From positions 1 to 64,000 of the forward strand of contig CASFAX010000005.1 of assembly GCA_949292945.1 (NCBI GenBank): a DNA stretch of 64,000 nt, in the 5' to 3' direction. The stretch comes from an uncultured Bacillota bacterium (lineage in GTDB: Bacteria > Bacillota > Clostridia > Peptostreptococcales > Anaerovoracaceae). Within the stretch, counting starts at the first letter, position 1, and each line of letters opens with the position of its first letter. Positions 25,967-35,778 of this stretch are shown here, in pieces. The notes under the pieces were generated by a model. It ran no database searches, was not told the origin of the DNA, and saw only the letters and a program-made list of their open reading frames with translations. The position numbers were made by a program, and so were the translations under genes.

Positions 25967-27775
25967 ATGAATTATCAGGATTACATAAGAAATTTCAGCA
26001 TCATAGCACATATAGACCACGGAAAGTCAACGCTGGCCGACAGAATCATAGAGAACACCGGGCTGGTAGCTCACAGGGATATGAAGGAGCAATTTCTCGA
26101 CAACATGGATCTGGAAAGGGAGAGAGGCATAACCATAAAGCTTCAGACCACCAGACTGGTATATAAGGCCAAGGACGGAAACGAATACATCTTCAACCTT
26201 ATCGACACGCCGGGTCACGTGGACTTTAACTACGAGGTATCCAGAAGCCTTGCAGCCTGCGAGGGAGCGGTGCTGGTAGTGGATTCAACCCAGGGAGTGG
26301 AGGCTCAGACCATGGCAAACGTCTACCTTGCGCTGGAGGAGGATCTTGAGATCCTGCCGTGCCTTAACAAGATAGATCTTGCAAGCTCACGTCCCGATGA
26401 GACAAAGGAAGAAATCGAGGAGATGATAGGAATCGACGCGTCGGATGCTCCGCTGGTTTCCGCAAAGGAAGGCATAGGAATAGACGACCTTCTGGAAGCT
26501 ATCGTGGAGAAGATTCCGGCTCCCAAGGGAGATGCAGACGGAAAGCTTAAGGCTCTCATATTCGATTCGGTCTATGACAACTATAAGGGAGTGGTAATCT
26601 TTGCGCGGATCTTCGACGGCCAGGTGAAGGTGGGAGACACCATCAGGCTGATGAACACGAAGAAGAAGTACGAGGTTACGGAGGTGGGAGTCATGGCTCC
26701 GAACCACGTACCGACAAAGTTTCTGAGAGCAGGAGAGGTAGGTTACATCTGCGCCAGCATAAAGCAGGTAAAGGACGCCAGGGTGGGGGATACCATTACT
26801 CTGGATAACGATCCTGCCGAGGAGAGTCTTCCGGGATATAAGAAGGTTCAGTCCATGGTGTACTGCGGAATTTATCCTGCGGAAGGAGAGAAGTACGAAA
26901 GCGTAAAGGATGCTCTGGAAAAGCTTCAGGTAAACGACGCGGCTTTCATATTCGAGCCGGAAACGTCTACGGCCCTGGGCTTTGGATTCAGGTGCGGATT
27001 CCTTGGGCTTCTTCACATGGAAATAATAGTTGAAAGGCTTGAAAGGGAGTTTGACCTTGCCGTGGTCACAACCTCTCCAAGCGTAGTCTACAGAGTTGTA
27101 AAGACGGACGGCACAGTGGAGATGATACAGAATCCTACCAATCTGCCCCCTGCTGCGGAGATTTCAAGGATAGAAGAGCCTATGGTAAAGGCTGACATAA
27201 TGATTCCGAAAGAATACGTAGGTTCCGTAATGGAACTCTGCCAGGAGAGAAGAGGCAGAATGCTTCACATGGAGTACATAACGGAAAACCGGGTTCAGCT
27301 TCACTACGATATGCCTTTAAACGAGGTAATATACGACTTCTTCGATGCCCTTAAATCCAAGACCAGAGGCTACGGCTCTCTCGATTACGAGTTTGACAGG
27401 TATGAAAAGTCAAATCTGGTTAAGCTTGACGTTCTATTAAACAAAGAGCTCATAGACGCCTTCTCCATGATAGTCCACGAATCAAAGGCCTATGCAAGGG
27501 GACGTTTCGTCTGCGAAAAGCTTAAGGAGATTATTCCTATGCACCAGTTCGAGGTCCCTATTCAGGCGGCTATCGGACAGAAAGTCATCGCAAGGGAGAC
27601 GGTGAGAGCCTACAGGAAGGACGTAATAGCCAAGTGCTACGGCGGCGACATATCAAGAAAGAAAAAGCTTCTGGAAAAGCAGAAGGAAGGAAAGAAGCGT
27701 ATGCGCCAGTTCGGCAAGGTGGAGGTTCCTCAGGAGGCCTTTACGGCAGTGCTGCGCTACGACGATAATAAATAG
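25967..27775 (+). CDS. lepA: elongation factor 4 (LepA)
   Basis: A 602-residue translational GTPase of normal LepA length. G1 AHIDHGKST (residues 15-23), G3 DTPGHVDF, G4 NKID, then domains II-V and the LepA-specific C-terminal domain ([20 protein letters not shown]). It acts on ribosomes, in back-translocation or biogenesis. A -10 like TATAAT at 25913-25918 lies upstream without a good -35. hemW follows 10 bp later, a common gene pair. Confidence 0.97.
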   Translation: MNYQDYIRNFSIIAHIDHGKSTLADRIIENTGLVAHRDMKEQFLDNMDLERERGITIKLQTTRLVYKAKDGNEYIFNLIDTPGHVDFNYEVSRSLAACEGAVLVVDSTQGVEAQTMANVYLALEEDLEILPCLNKIDLASSRPDETKEEIEEMIGIDASDAPLVSAKEGIGIDDLLEAIVEKIPAPKGDADGKLKALIFDSVYDNYKGVVIFARIFDGQVKVGDTIRLMNTKKKYEVTEVGVMAPNHVPTKFLRAGEVGYICASIKQVKDARVGDTITLDNDPAEESLPGYKKVQSMVYCGIYPAEGEKYESVKDALEKLQVNDAAFIFEPETSTALGFGFRCGFLGLLHMEIIVERLEREFDLAVVTTSPSVVYRVVKTDGTVEMIQNPTNLPPAAEISRIEEPMVKADIMIPKEYVGSVMELCQERRGRMLHMEYITENRVQLHYDMPLNEVIYDFFDALKSKTRGYGSLDYEFDRYEKSNLVKLDVLLNKELIDAFSMIVHESKAYARGRFVCEKLKEIIPMHQFEVPIQAAIGQKVIARETVRAYRKDVIAKCYGGDISRKKKLLEKQKEGKKRMRQFGKVEVPQEAFTAVLRYDDNK

Positions 27776-27785
27776 AGGCGGCTTT

Positions 27786-28913
27786 ATGAAAAAACCTCTG
27801 GGGCTTTATATTCACATACCTTTCTGCGCCGCAAAATGCCCGTACTGCGGGTTTTACTCAAAGGCTCCGGCAGCCGGTGAGCACGCAGAAAAGACGGCTG
27901 AGATAAGGCGTAATTATGTAAGAAGAATAATAGCCGATATAAAGGCAGCAGGAGAAAAATATGGCGAAGGAAGAGCCGTCGACACCGTTTACATAGGAGG
28001 GGGAACTCCGTCAATTCTTGAACCGGAACTCATCGGAGAAATCCTTGAAACCGCACGGAAAAGCTTTTCGGTTGCTTCGGATGCGGAAATTTCCATGGAG
28101 GTAAACCCGGGCACTGTGACATGGGAAAAGCTGAGGACCTACAGGAGAGCGGGAGTAAACAGGCTTTCCATAGGGTGCCAGTCCCTTGACGACAAAGTGC
28201 TTAAGAATCTGGGGCGAATCCATACGGCTGCTCAGTTTAGGGAAACCTTTAGCCTCGCCAGGGAAGCGGGATTTAAAAACATCAGCTGTGATCTCATGTT
28301 TTCCGTTCCCGGCTGCACCATGGAAACCTGGCGAAATACAGTGAGAGAACTTACGGAGATGGCTCCCGAGCACATATCCTTTTACAGCCTTCAGATAGAG
28401 GAGGGCACCGTATTTTACGACAGGTATAAGAGAGGCGATTTTGACGAAACCCCTGACGAAGCTGACAGAGCCATGTACCACGAGGCCATTTCCATGCTGA
28501 AGGACGCAGGATATTCCCAGTACGAAATTTCAAGTGCGGCAAGGGAAGGTTTTCAGTGCAGACATAACATAAAATACTGGACCCTGGCGGAGTACATAGG
28601 AATAGGGGATTCTGCAAGCTCGTACATAGACGGAAAACGCATAACAAACCCGCCGTTTTACGAATATCACGAAAACACTGCGGCTGACGATATGATCGAG
28701 TACGTGTTTACAGGCCTAAGGATGAACGCCGGAATAGGTTTGGATGATTTTAGAAAAAGGTTCGGCTGCGGCCTCTTTGAGGCGTTTCCCGAAGGAAAAA
28801 GAGAGCTTGCGCCCTTTGTCAGAGAGAAAGATGTCCTAATCGAAGGCGGGAGACTTAAGATAACCGAAAAAGGTTTTGATATATCCAATAAGATCATGGC
28901 GATTTTCGTTTAA
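27786..28913 (+). CDS. hemW: HemW-type radical SAM protein
   Basis: A 375-residue radical SAM protein with the CxxxCxxC cluster motif CAAKCPYC (residues 14-21) behind YIHIPF. GGGTPS and SMEVNPGT follow, then a HemN/HemW C-terminal domain. It resembles HemW, a heme chaperone, rather than the coproporphyrinogen oxidase HemN, because HemN has one more conserved Cys near the cluster. It is adjacent to lepA. The end is followed at once by glpK. Confidence 0.9.
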   Translation: MKKPLGLYIHIPFCAAKCPYCGFYSKAPAAGEHAEKTAEIRRNYVRRIIADIKAAGEKYGEGRAVDTVYIGGGTPSILEPELIGEILETARKSFSVASDAEISMEVNPGTVTWEKLRTYRRAGVNRLSIGCQSLDDKVLKNLGRIHTAAQFRETFSLAREAGFKNISCDLMFSVPGCTMETWRNTVRELTEMAPEHISFYSLQIEEGTVFYDRYKRGDFDETPDEADRAMYHEAISMLKDAGYSQYEISSAAREGFQCRHNIKYWTLAEYIGIGDSASSYIDGKRITNPPFYEYHENTAADDMIEYVFTGLRMNAGIGLDDFRKRFGCGLFEAFPEGKRELAPFVREKDVLIEGGRLKITEKGFDISNKIMAIFV

Positions 28914-28935
28914 CCGTGGAGGAGAGGGAGAAACC

Positions 28936-30420
28936 ATGAAAAAGTACATAATGGCACTTGACCAGGGCACCAGCAGTTCCCGGTGCATAATATACGACAG
29001 GGCAGGAAGGCAGGTAAGCTCGGCTCAGAAGGAGTTCACCCAGATATTCCCGAAAGAGGGATGGGTGGAACACGACCCGGAGGAGATATGGAGTTCTCAG
29101 GTAAGCGTTTGCTACGAGGCTCTCATAAAGGCTGCGGCCACCTGGCATAATATCGAGGCTATAGGAATCACCAACCAGAGAGAGACTACCATAGTCTGGG
29201 ACAGAAATACGGGAGAACCTGTGTATAACGCCATAGTGTGGCAGTGCAGGAGGACGGCAGATTACTGCAGGAGCCTTGAAGAGGCAGGCCTTGCGGACAA
29301 GATAAAGGAAAAGACAGGGCTTCTCATAGACCCTTACTTCAGCGCCACCAAAATCCGCTGGATACTGGAAAACGTGGAAGGGGCAAGGGAAAGAGCGGAG
29401 AGAGGAGAGCTTCTCTTCGGAACGGTGGAGACGTGGCTCATATGGAAGATGACAAAGGGAAGAGTTCACGCCACCGACTACTCCAACGCGTCGAGAACCA
29501 TGATGTTCAACATCCACGAGCTCAAGTGGGATGATGAGCTTCTGGATATATACGGAATTCCAAAATCCATGTTGCCGGAGGTAAAGCCTTCCAGCGGTTT
29601 TTACGGCGAGACGGAAAGCGATCTGTTTGCAGGTTCAATTCCCATCGCAGGCGCCGCGGGAGATCAGCAGGCTGCTCTCTTCGGCCAGATGTGCTTCGAC
29701 GAGGGAATGGCAAAGAGCACTTACGGGACGGGCTGCTTTCTTCTCATGAACACGGGGGAAAAGCCTGTAACGTCTAAAAACGGACTTCTTACCACAGTGG
29801 CATGGGGTCTTGACGGCAAAGTGAGCTATGCCCTGGAGGGCTCCGTTTTCGTGTGCGGAGCTGTCATCCAGTGGCTGAGAGACGAGCTTGGAATAATATC
29901 GTCTGCGGCGGAAAGCGAAAGCCTTGCAGAAGCAGTAAGTGATAACGGCGGAGTTTATCTGGTTCCGGCCTTTGCGGGGCTTGGCGCGCCGTACTGGGAC
30001 CCGGGCGCAAGGGGAATCCTGACGGGACTTACAAGAGGAAGCAGCAGAAACCACATCGTGAGAGCGGCCCTCGAGTCCATGGCGTACCAGTGCTACGACC
30101 TGCTTAAGGCCATGGAATCGGATCTTGGAAGAAATCTCACCGGTCTCAGGGTGGACGGAGGAGCGTGCGCCAACGGTTTCCTCATGCAGTTTCAGGCTGA
30201 CATTTTAAATACCGCCGTATACAGGCCGGAAATAATAGAGACCACGTCCCTCGGAGCAGCGTACCTCGCGGGTCTTGCTTCGGGATACTGGAAGAATACG
30301 GAGGATTTGAAGGACAACGTGGGCCCTGCCGAGGTCTTTGAGCCTTCCATGGACGAAGAGAAGCAGGAAAAGCTCATAAAGGGCTGGCACAAGGCCGTGG
30401 GAAGGTGCAGGAGCCTTTAG
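28936..30420 (+). CDS. glpK: glycerol kinase
   Basis: A 494-residue FGGY-family kinase that makes glycerol-3-phosphate from glycerol and ATP. Motifs: [16 protein letters not shown] at the start, [13 protein letters not shown], the YFSATK region, [13 protein letters not shown], and the FGGY C-terminal signature [23 protein letters not shown] 28936 is chosen because the protein starts in register there and GGAGAGGGAG precedes it. No glpF or glpD is in the window. Confidence 0.96.
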   Translation: MKKYIMALDQGTSSSRCIIYDRAGRQVSSAQKEFTQIFPKEGWVEHDPEEIWSSQVSVCYEALIKAAATWHNIEAIGITNQRETTIVWDRNTGEPVYNAIVWQCRRTADYCRSLEEAGLADKIKEKTGLLIDPYFSATKIRWILENVEGARERAERGELLFGTVETWLIWKMTKGRVHATDYSNASRTMMFNIHELKWDDELLDIYGIPKSMLPEVKPSSGFYGETESDLFAGSIPIAGAAGDQQAALFGQMCFDEGMAKSTYGTGCFLLMNTGEKPVTSKNGLLTTVAWGLDGKVSYALEGSVFVCGAVIQWLRDELGIISSAAESESLAEAVSDNGGVYLVPAFAGLGAPYWDPGARGILTGLTRGSSRNHIVRAALESMAYQCYDLLKAMESDLGRNLTGLRVDGGACANGFLMQFQADILNTAVYRPEIIETTSLGAAYLAGLASGYWKNTEDLKDNVGPAEVFEPSMDEEKQEKLIKGWHKAVGRCRSL

Positions 30421-30472
30421 AAGAAGGATAGCGCCAATTAAGGCGACGGGGAATATTTAACAGGAGAGAATT

Positions 30473-31075
30473 TTGGCATATAACAGAGGAAGAAGCAGCA
30501 GAAGATACGACGTAATATACATGCTGTTTGCCCTGGTGCTGGGCATGTTCATGGCGTGGGTGACAGGAGATATAGGGGGAAGGGGACTCATCGGAAACGT
30601 CCTCATCCATTACGGTATATGGCTCTTTGCAGGGTCGCTTCTCGCTTTTTACGCAGGAGACACCCCTAAGGGGGCATTATCGCCATTTGCCTGTTACTTC
30701 GGAGGAGTGCTGGCATACACCGCATACATATACCTTGCGGGAGGAGACGGCAGCCTTAGACTTTTCGTCTACAGACTCATACTGTGCGCCATAGGAGCAA
30801 TACTTGGCGCGGCTTCCCATAACGCCCGCCAAAAGGAATGGGTCGGGGGAATATGCGCGGCCATAGCGCCGTCTCTGATGATAGCGGAAGGGTATCCGGC
30901 CCTTTACAGCAGGTCTTACGCGCTTATACTGGAGCTCATACTGGCTGCGGCCTTATATCTCGTCCTCGCAAGGGGAAAAGACAGAAGGCTTATGGGTCTT
31001 CCTTTCGTGATAATCTTCTCATTTGCTCTCATATATTTTGACGCTTTTAACAGGATATTCGGAGGATGGATATGA
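30473..31075 (+). CDS. hypothetical multi-pass membrane protein
   Basis: A 200-residue protein with a basic N-terminus (YNRGRSSRRYD) and about six hydrophobic segments near residues 15-31, 43-58, 68-85, 98-116, 126-140 and 150-190. I do not recognise the family. TTG 30473 follows GGAGAG. It overlaps rsmE by 4 bp (ATGA), so the two are translationally coupled, which says little about function. No extracellular domain is evident. Confidence 0.7.
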   Translation: MAYNRGRSSRRYDVIYMLFALVLGMFMAWVTGDIGGRGLIGNVLIHYGIWLFAGSLLAFYAGDTPKGALSPFACYFGGVLAYTAYIYLAGGDGSLRLFVYRLILCAIGAILGAASHNARQKEWVGGICAAIAPSLMIAEGYPALYSRSYALILELILAAALYLVLARGKDRRLMGLPFVIIFSFALIYFDAFNRIFGGWI

Positions 31076-31818
31076 GCAGATTCTTTGTAAAGGAAACGGA
31101 TATAGGGGATTCTGAAATCGTCATAACGGACTCCGGCGACCTTAAGCATATGAAAAAGGTTCTGCGTCTCAAAGCGGGAGAGGAGGTGGAAGTTTCCGAT
31201 TCCGCAAAGTGGGAGTACAGAGCCGTTATAGAGGATATAGGCGAGGATTCCGCCCTTTTACGCATAGTGGATAAGCAGGCCTTTGCCAGGGAGCCGTCGG
31301 TTCACGTAACCCTCTTTCAGGGTGTTCCAAAGGCTTCAAAGATGGACGAAATAGTTCAGAAGTGTACGGAGCTGGGCGTGTCTGCCATTTATCCTGTTTT
31401 CATGGACAGAACCGTGGTGGTGGAAAAGGACGGATTCCATAAGAAAATCGCCAGATGGCAGAAAATAGCCGCAGAATCGGTCAAACAGTGCAGGCGGGGA
31501 AAAGTACCTGAAGTGGGAGATAGACTGTCGTTTAAAGAGATGATGCCCTGCCTAAAGGATTTCGACCTGGTGCTCTTTCCATACGAAAACGAGACGGGAA
31601 GAACAATTAAAGACGCTTTGCGGGAAGCTCAGACAAAGGCTGCAAAGCCTGAAAGGATAGCCGTTATCATCGGTCCCGAAGGAGGATTTTCGGACTCGGA
31701 AGCCGATGCACTAAAGGCTGTAGGGGCAGACTGCGTTTCCCTGGGGAAGACCATACTGAGGACTGAGACGGCAGGGCCTGCTGCTCTTGCGATGATAATG
31801 TACGAACTTGAACTTTAG
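31072..31818 (+). CDS. rsmE: 16S rRNA m3U1498 methyltransferase
   Basis: A 248-residue SPOUT-fold methyltransferase that methylates U1498 of 16S rRNA. N-terminal PUA-like domain (residues 1-70), then the SPOUT domain with its knot motif VIIGPEGGFSDSEAD and the final LRTETAGPAAL. ATG 31072 is chosen over 31066 because GGAGG (31061-31065) then has 6-nt spacing. It overlaps the upstream membrane protein gene. Confidence 0.94.
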   Translation: MSRFFVKETDIGDSEIVITDSGDLKHMKKVLRLKAGEEVEVSDSAKWEYRAVIEDIGEDSALLRIVDKQAFAREPSVHVTLFQGVPKASKMDEIVQKCTELGVSAIYPVFMDRTVVVEKDGFHKKIARWQKIAAESVKQCRRGKVPEVGDRLSFKEMMPCLKDFDLVLFPYENETGRTIKDALREAQTKAAKPERIAVIIGPEGGFSDSEADALKAVGADCVSLGKTILRTETAGPAALAMIMYELEL

Positions 31819-31833
31819 AAGGGAAAAGAGAAT

Positions 31834-33339
31834 TTGAAAGTAGCTTTTTATACTCTCGGCTGCAAGGTAAACCAGTATGAGACCGAAGCGCTGAAAGAAG
31901 AATTCAGCCGGGCCGGATATGAAGTCGCAGGCGAAGACGATGCCGCAGACATATACATCATAAACACCTGCACCGTAACGAACCTGGCTGACCGCAAGTC
32001 CCGCCAGTACATAAGGCGGATGAAGCGGCGCTCTCCTGCGGCAGTTATCGCCGTAACAGGCTGCTACGCTCAGACAAAGCCTGATGAAGTGTCATCCATC
32101 GAAGGCGTAGACATAGTCCTGGGAAACGGAGAAAAGAATCAGCTCAGAAAATATATAGAAGATTTCATCGGCAAAAACGAAGGTGAAGAAAAGGTATGCT
32201 CTGCCGGAAGTCCATTAACATGCAGTAATCAGACTAACAGGCATAAGACATGCGAGGTGACGCCGTATAAGGAGCTCACCGAATATAAATCGTCAGGCAT
32301 CATCACTTCCATGGAATCAAGAACCCGCGCCTACATAAAGATAGAAGAAGGGTGCAACAGGTTCTGCTCCTACTGCATGATACCGTATGCGCGAGGCCCC
32401 GTAAGAAGCCGCAATCCGGAGGAAATAATCTGCGAGGCGAAAACTCTCATAGATAAGGGCTTCAAGGAACTGATTCTGACCGGCATAAATACAGCTCTTT
32501 ACGGAGCGGATGGAGCTGCGAAAGGTGAGACTGCGGAGAGTGTGCTTTTTGAGGGTGACGCAAGCACCGTGCCAGACTTAGGCGGAGACGTAAGCTCTGT
32601 ATTTCTCGATGAGGGCGCAGGCTCCGTGCCTTTCAACGAGACCGCAAGTAGCGTGCCATGCTCCGACATAGAGCCCCTGATTAAAGCTCTTAACGACATT
32701 CCGGGTGATTTCAGAATCAGGCTCAGTTCGCTGGAGCCTACGGTCATAAACGCGGAATACGTAAAAGGACTTCTGAAATATGAAAAGCTATGCCACCACC
32801 TGCACCTTTCCATCCAGAGCGGGTCAGATGATGTGCTTAAAAAGATGAACAGACACTATACGGTAGAGGAGTACATGGACATAGTAAATGTGCTCAAGGA
32901 CTTTGATCCGCTCTATGGTATAACTACCGATATTATAGCAGGTTTTCCGGGAGAAACCGAGGCGGCTTTCGGCGAGACCCTCGCCGCAGTGGACGCGGCA
33001 GGTTTCTGCCGCGTCCACTGCTTCCGCTACTCGAAGAGGAGCGGGACGAAAGCCGCTGAGATGGATGGCCAGATACCGGGAAATGTTAAAAACGAAAGAC
33101 TGGAAAGGCTTGCAAGGAAGGCAGGTGAAGCGGCATCTGCGTTTTATGAAAAGTGCAGCGGCAGCGTAAGGCAGGTTTTGTTCGAAGAAAGAACAGAAGA
33201 AGGACTGCTTACCGGCTATTCGGATAACTACGTCAGAGTTTATGCGGAAGGCGGCGATGAGCTGTTAAACGGCTTTGCCGGCGTAAGACTTTTGCATGAA
33301 TATAGAGATGGAATGAAAGGAGAGATAGCATATGAGTGA
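31834..33339 (+). CDS. mtaB: tRNA t6A37 methylthiotransferase MtaB with a repeat insertion
   Basis: A 501-residue MiaB-family enzyme that adds methylthio to t6A37 of tRNA. The N-terminal UPF0004 domain starts FYTLGCKVNQYETE, with further Cys in NTCTV and GCYAQ. The radical SAM motif is CNRFCSYC, and a TRAM domain ends the protein. TTG 31834 is the start. Between TGINTALYGAD and IKALNDIPGDFRIR lies an extra segment of about 48 residues built from five short repeats (see separate entry), so the protein is longer than usual. It overlaps hinT by 8 bp. Confidence 0.93.
   Translation: MKVAFYTLGCKVNQYETEALKEEFSRAGYEVAGEDDAADIYIINTCTVTNLADRKSRQYIRRMKRRSPAAVIAVTGCYAQTKPDEVSSIEGVDIVLGNGEKNQLRKYIEDFIGKNEGEEKVCSAGSPLTCSNQTNRHKTCEVTPYKELTEYKSSGIITSMESRTRAYIKIEEGCNRFCSYCMIPYARGPVRSRNPEEIICEAKTLIDKGFKELILTGINTALYGADGAAKGETAESVLFEGDASTVPDLGGDVSSVFLDEGAGSVPFNETASSVPCSDIEPLIKALNDIPGDFRIRLSSLEPTVINAEYVKGLLKYEKLCHHLHLSIQSGSDDVLKKMNRHYTVEEYMDIVNVLKDFDPLYGITTDIIAGFPGETEAAFGETLAAVDAAGFCRVHCFRYSKRSGTKAAEMDGQIPGNVKNERLERLARKAGEAASAFYEKCSGSVRQVLFEERTEEGLLTGYSDNYVRVYAEGGDELLNGFAGVRLLHEYRDGMKGEIAYE
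32524..32667 (+). repeat. five in-frame tandem repeats inside mtaB
   Basis: Units at 32524-32553, 32554-32583, 32584-32613 (30 bp each), 32614-32640 and 32641-32667 (27 bp each). They encode GETAESVLFE, GDASTVPDLG, GDVSSVFLDE, GAGSVPFNE and TASSVPCSD. The shared core is a small residue pair, S, V/VP and an acidic end. Confidence 0.8.
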
Positions 33340-33673
33340 TTGCGTATTTTGCGGTATCGCAGGACATGAAATTCCTTCAAACATCGCCTACGAAGACGAT
33401 AAGATTATCGCATTTCACGATCTGGATCCTCAGGCTCCCGTTCACGTTCTCGTAATTCCTAAAAAACACATCGCATCCCTAGACGATGTGACAGAGGAGG
33501 ACAGGGAACTCTTAGGCTACATCATGTTCAAAATCCATGAAATTGCAGCCGATCTGGGACTTGAGAACGGTTACAGAGTAGTGAGCAACAACGGTGAGGA
33601 TGCTTTTCAGACTGTAAAGCATCTGCATTTCCACATTCTCGGAAAGAGAAAGCTCACCTGGCCACCGGGCTAA
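33332..33673 (+). CDS. hinT: HIT family hydrolase (HinT-like)
   Basis: A 113-residue histidine-triad protein. N-terminal zinc-type Cys in CVFCGIAG, central HVLVIPKKH, and the active-site triad KHLHFHILG near residue 101. These enzymes hydrolyse AMP-lysine and other nucleoside phosphoramidates. It starts inside the mtaB end after AAAGGAGAG. Confidence 0.94.
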   Translation: MSDCVFCGIAGHEIPSNIAYEDDKIIAFHDLDPQAPVHVLVIPKKHIASLDDVTEEDRELLGYIMFKIHEIAADLGLENGYRVVSNNGEDAFQTVKHLHFHILGKRKLTWPPG

Positions 33674-33850
33674 AGAGAAGCCGTTGGTTTCCTTTTTGCG
33701 AAATCGCTATATACCATGAAATGCAGTATCGGATCATCACAGCATGTCTTTGCGCAGCCGGGTGGTCCGATTTGTTTTATGTGTATATGGTGAATGTAGA
33801 TGGTGACAGAATTAAGTTTTGCCGTTGGTTTCCAGCTGGTTTCAAGCCAT
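33674..33850. other. gene-free stretch after hinT
   Basis: No gene is supported. A 13-bp direct repeat GCCGTTGGTTTCC occurs at 33680-33692 and 33821-33833. No terminator with a clear T tract was found for the mtaB-hinT operon. Confidence 0.4.
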
Positions 33851-34009
33851 CGTACTCGGATTTTATACCCAGAGAAGAAAATACGAGTACGGAAAGACTC
33901 GGAATCAGCATCTACGATATAAAATAGTACCATCGATACAAGCTAAAGAAGGCATTCAGTGGTACTGACAGCAGCATTTTTGCCAAAATAGTAGCACTTT
34001 CGTGCTCGT
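33851..34009 (+). repeat. palindromic intergenic repeat, copy B
   Basis: Shares blocks and exact spacing with copy A at 7050-7208: CGTACTCGGA at 33851, ACGAGTACG at 33883, AAAATAGTACCA at 33921, TGGTACT at 33960 and CGTGCTCGT at 34001. Inner inverted ends are ACGAGTACG/CGTGCTCGT and the central stem AGTACCA/TGGTACT is 7 bp. Outside the blocks the two copies have diverged. Confidence 0.65.
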
Positions 34010-34150
34010 AAGTCATGAAAAAACAGCGGAATCCTACCACAGGGTACTTATCGTAAAATATTATAGAGCCGCTACTTATAGAGATACTAATGCTATCGGG
34101 CAAGCGCCCGCCAATGGTAAATATTGACACGGAATTTAATAAAAAAGTTG

Positions 34151-34179
34151 TTGACTTACGGGCAGTGTTTTGGTAATAT
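34151..34179 (+). promoter_or_regulatory. promoter of the tRNA array
   Basis: TTGACT at 34151-34156, 17-bp spacer, TAATAT at 34174-34179, about 30 bp before the first tRNA. Confidence 0.75.
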
Positions 34180-34210
34180 ATTTCTTGCGGTGATTAAAAT
34201 CTGGTAACAT

Positions 34211-34287
34211 GGCGGTGTAGCTTAGTTGGCTAGAGCGTCCGGTTCATACCCGGAAGGTCGGTGGTTCGACTCCACTCGCCGCTACCA
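34211..34287 (+). tRNA. tRNA-Met (CAT), elongator
   Basis: 77 nt with encoded CCA; anticodon CAT in loop TTCATAC. It lacks the initiator signs (three G-C pairs in the anticodon stem) and has G4-G5 in the acceptor stem, unlike the lysidine tRNA later in the array, so elongator Met. Confidence 0.9.
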
Positions 34288-34292
34288 TTTTT

Positions 34293-34368
34293 GGGCGTTT
34301 AGCTCAGCTGGGAGAGCATCTGCCTTACAAGCAGAGGGTCATAGGTTCGAGCCCTATAACGCCCACCA
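34293..34368 (+). tRNA. tRNA-Val (TAC)
   Basis: 76 nt, acceptor GGGCGTT/AACGCCC, anticodon TAC, CCA encoded. Confidence 0.95.
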
Positions 34369-34387
34369 TTTTTTTCACCCATTATGC

Positions 34388-34464
34388 GGCCTGGTAGTTC
34401 AGTTGGTTAGAATGCCAGCCTGTCACGCTGGAGGTCGACGGTTCGAGCCCGTTCCAGGTCGCCA
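34388..34464 (+). tRNA. tRNA-Asp (GTC)
   Basis: 77 nt, acceptor GGCCTGG/CCAGGTC, anticodon GTC, CCA encoded. Confidence 0.95.
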
Positions 34465-34481
34465 ATTTCAATAAAGCGCAT

Positions 34482-34556
34482 GCTGGCGTGGCTCAACGGT
34501 AGAGCAGCTGATTTGTAATCAGCAGGTTGGGGGTTCGATTCCCTCCGCCAGCTCCA
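34482..34556 (+). tRNA. tRNA-Thr (TGT)
   Basis: 75 nt, acceptor GCTGGCG/CGCCAGC, anticodon TGT in loop TTTGTAA, CCA encoded. Confidence 0.95.
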
Positions 34557-34633
34557 GAAATAATAAAATAATGCCTGCCGGTGCGTACCCGGCATCAGGT
34601 AAAATAACAGGACTAGATTTGGAAAAACTACTT

Positions 34634-34718
34634 CGAGGGATTCCCGAGTGGCCAAAGGGGGCGGACTGTAAATCCGTTAGCTGAGCTTTCGATGGTTCGA
34701 ATCCATCTCCCTCGACCA
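34634..34718 (+). tRNA. tRNA-Tyr (GTA)
   Basis: 85 nt with a long variable arm (class II), acceptor CGAGGGA/TCCCTCG, anticodon GTA, CCA encoded. Confidence 0.95.
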
Positions 34719-34734
34719 ATTTTCTAAATCATGT

Positions 34735-34809
34735 GCGGAAGTGGCTCAGGGGTAGAGCATCGCCTTGCCAAGGCGAGGGTCGCGAGTTCGAATCTCGTCT
34801 TCCGCTCCA
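34735..34809 (+). tRNA. tRNA-Gly (GCC)
   Basis: 75 nt, acceptor GCGGAAG/CTTCCGC, anticodon GCC, CCA encoded. Confidence 0.95.
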
Positions 34810-34814
34810 ATTAT

Positions 34815-34888
<74 letters not shown>

Positions 34889-34906
34889 TTTTTTCAAATT
34901 TAGTGT

Positions 34907-34983
34907 GGGCTCATAGCTCAGCTGGATAGAGCAACGGCCTTCTAAGCCGTGTGTCCGGGGTTCGAATCCCTGTGGGCTCACCA
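34907..34983 (+). tRNA. tRNA-Arg (TCT)
   Basis: 77 nt, acceptor GGGCTCA/TGGGCTC with two G-T pairs, anticodon TCT, CCA encoded. It reads AGA/AGG, which are frequent codons in this window. Confidence 0.93.
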
Positions 34984-35000
34984 ATTTTACTTGATGACAG

Positions 35001-35075
35001 TGGGGTATCGCCAAGTGGTAAGGCAACGGACTTTGACTCCGTCATTCGTAGGTTCGAGTCCTGCTACCCCAGCCA
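35001..35075 (+). tRNA. tRNA-Gln (TTG)
   Basis: 75 nt, acceptor TGGGGTA/TACCCCA, anticodon TTG in loop CTTTGAC, CCA encoded. Confidence 0.95.
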
Positions 35076-35088
35076 GAGGAGTTTATTT

Positions 35089-35164
35089 GACCCATTAGCT
35101 CAGTCGGCAGAGCACTTGACTTTTAATCAAGGTGTCCGGAGTTCGAATCTCCGATGGGTCACCA
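35089..35164 (+). tRNA. tRNA-Lys (TTT)
   Basis: 76 nt, acceptor GACCCAT/ATGGGTC, anticodon TTT, CCA encoded. Confidence 0.95.
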
Positions 35165-35185
35165 TTTACATAAATTAACCATCGG

Positions 35186-35275
<90 letters not shown>

Positions 35276-35309
35276 GATACTCTCACTCATATCGCATACC
35301 GCAAGCCTT

Positions 35310-35405
<96 letters not shown>

Positions 35406-35411
35406 TTATCT

Positions 35412-35487
35412 AGGGGTATAGCTCAGTTGGTAGAGCAGTGGTCTCCAAAACCACGTGCCGTGGGTTCGAATCCTACTGCCCCTGCCA
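35412..35487 (+). tRNA. tRNA-Trp (CCA)
   Basis: 76 nt, acceptor AGGGGTA/TGCCCCT with one G-T pair, anticodon CCA in loop CTCCAAA, 3' CCA encoded. Confidence 0.95.
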
Positions 35488-35507
35488 ATTTTACTAAAAT
35501 ATTATAT

Positions 35508-35584
35508 CGGGGTGTAGCGCAGTTTGGTAGCGCAACTGGTTTGGGACCAGTGGGCCGCGGGTTCAAATCCTGCCACCCCGACCA
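35508..35584 (+). tRNA. tRNA-Pro (TGG)
   Basis: 77 nt, acceptor CGGGGTG/CACCCCG, anticodon TGG in loop TTTGGGA, CCA encoded. Confidence 0.95.
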
Positions 35585-35597
35585 TTAACATTAATAG

Positions 35598-35674
35598 GGG
35601 CCATTAGCTCAGTTGGTCAGAGCGTCCGGCTCATAACCGGCAGGTCCTGGGTTCAAGTCCCCGATGGCCCACCA
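35598..35674 (+). tRNA. tRNA-Ile2 (CAT, lysidine type)
   Basis: 77 nt, acceptor GGGCCAT/ATGGCCC, anticodon CAT in loop CTCATAA. The C4-G69 and C5-G68 pairs are TilS recognition features, and a G1-C72 pair excludes the initiator. It probably reads AUA after C34 becomes lysidine; ATA is a very common Ile codon here. Confidence 0.8.
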
Positions 35675-35692
35675 TTTAATTTAATACCTTTT

Positions 35693-35768
35693 GCCCAGAT
35701 AGCTCAGTAGGTAGAGCAGGGGACTGAAAATCCCCGTGTCCTTGGTTCAATTCCGAGTCTGGGCACCA
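35693..35768 (+). tRNA. tRNA-Phe (GAA)
   Basis: 76 nt, acceptor GCCCAGA/TCTGGGC, anticodon GAA, CCA encoded. Last gene of the array. Confidence 0.95.
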
Positions 35769-35778
35769 CTTGTAAAGG

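Noticed and set aside
32524..32667. Tandem repeats as a CRISPR or minisatellite
   Set aside because: Units are contiguous, in frame and without spacers inside a coding gene.
33721..33927. A 68-codon plus-strand frame after hinT
   Set aside because: It has no ribosome site, runs into the palindromic repeat, and has no recognisable domain.
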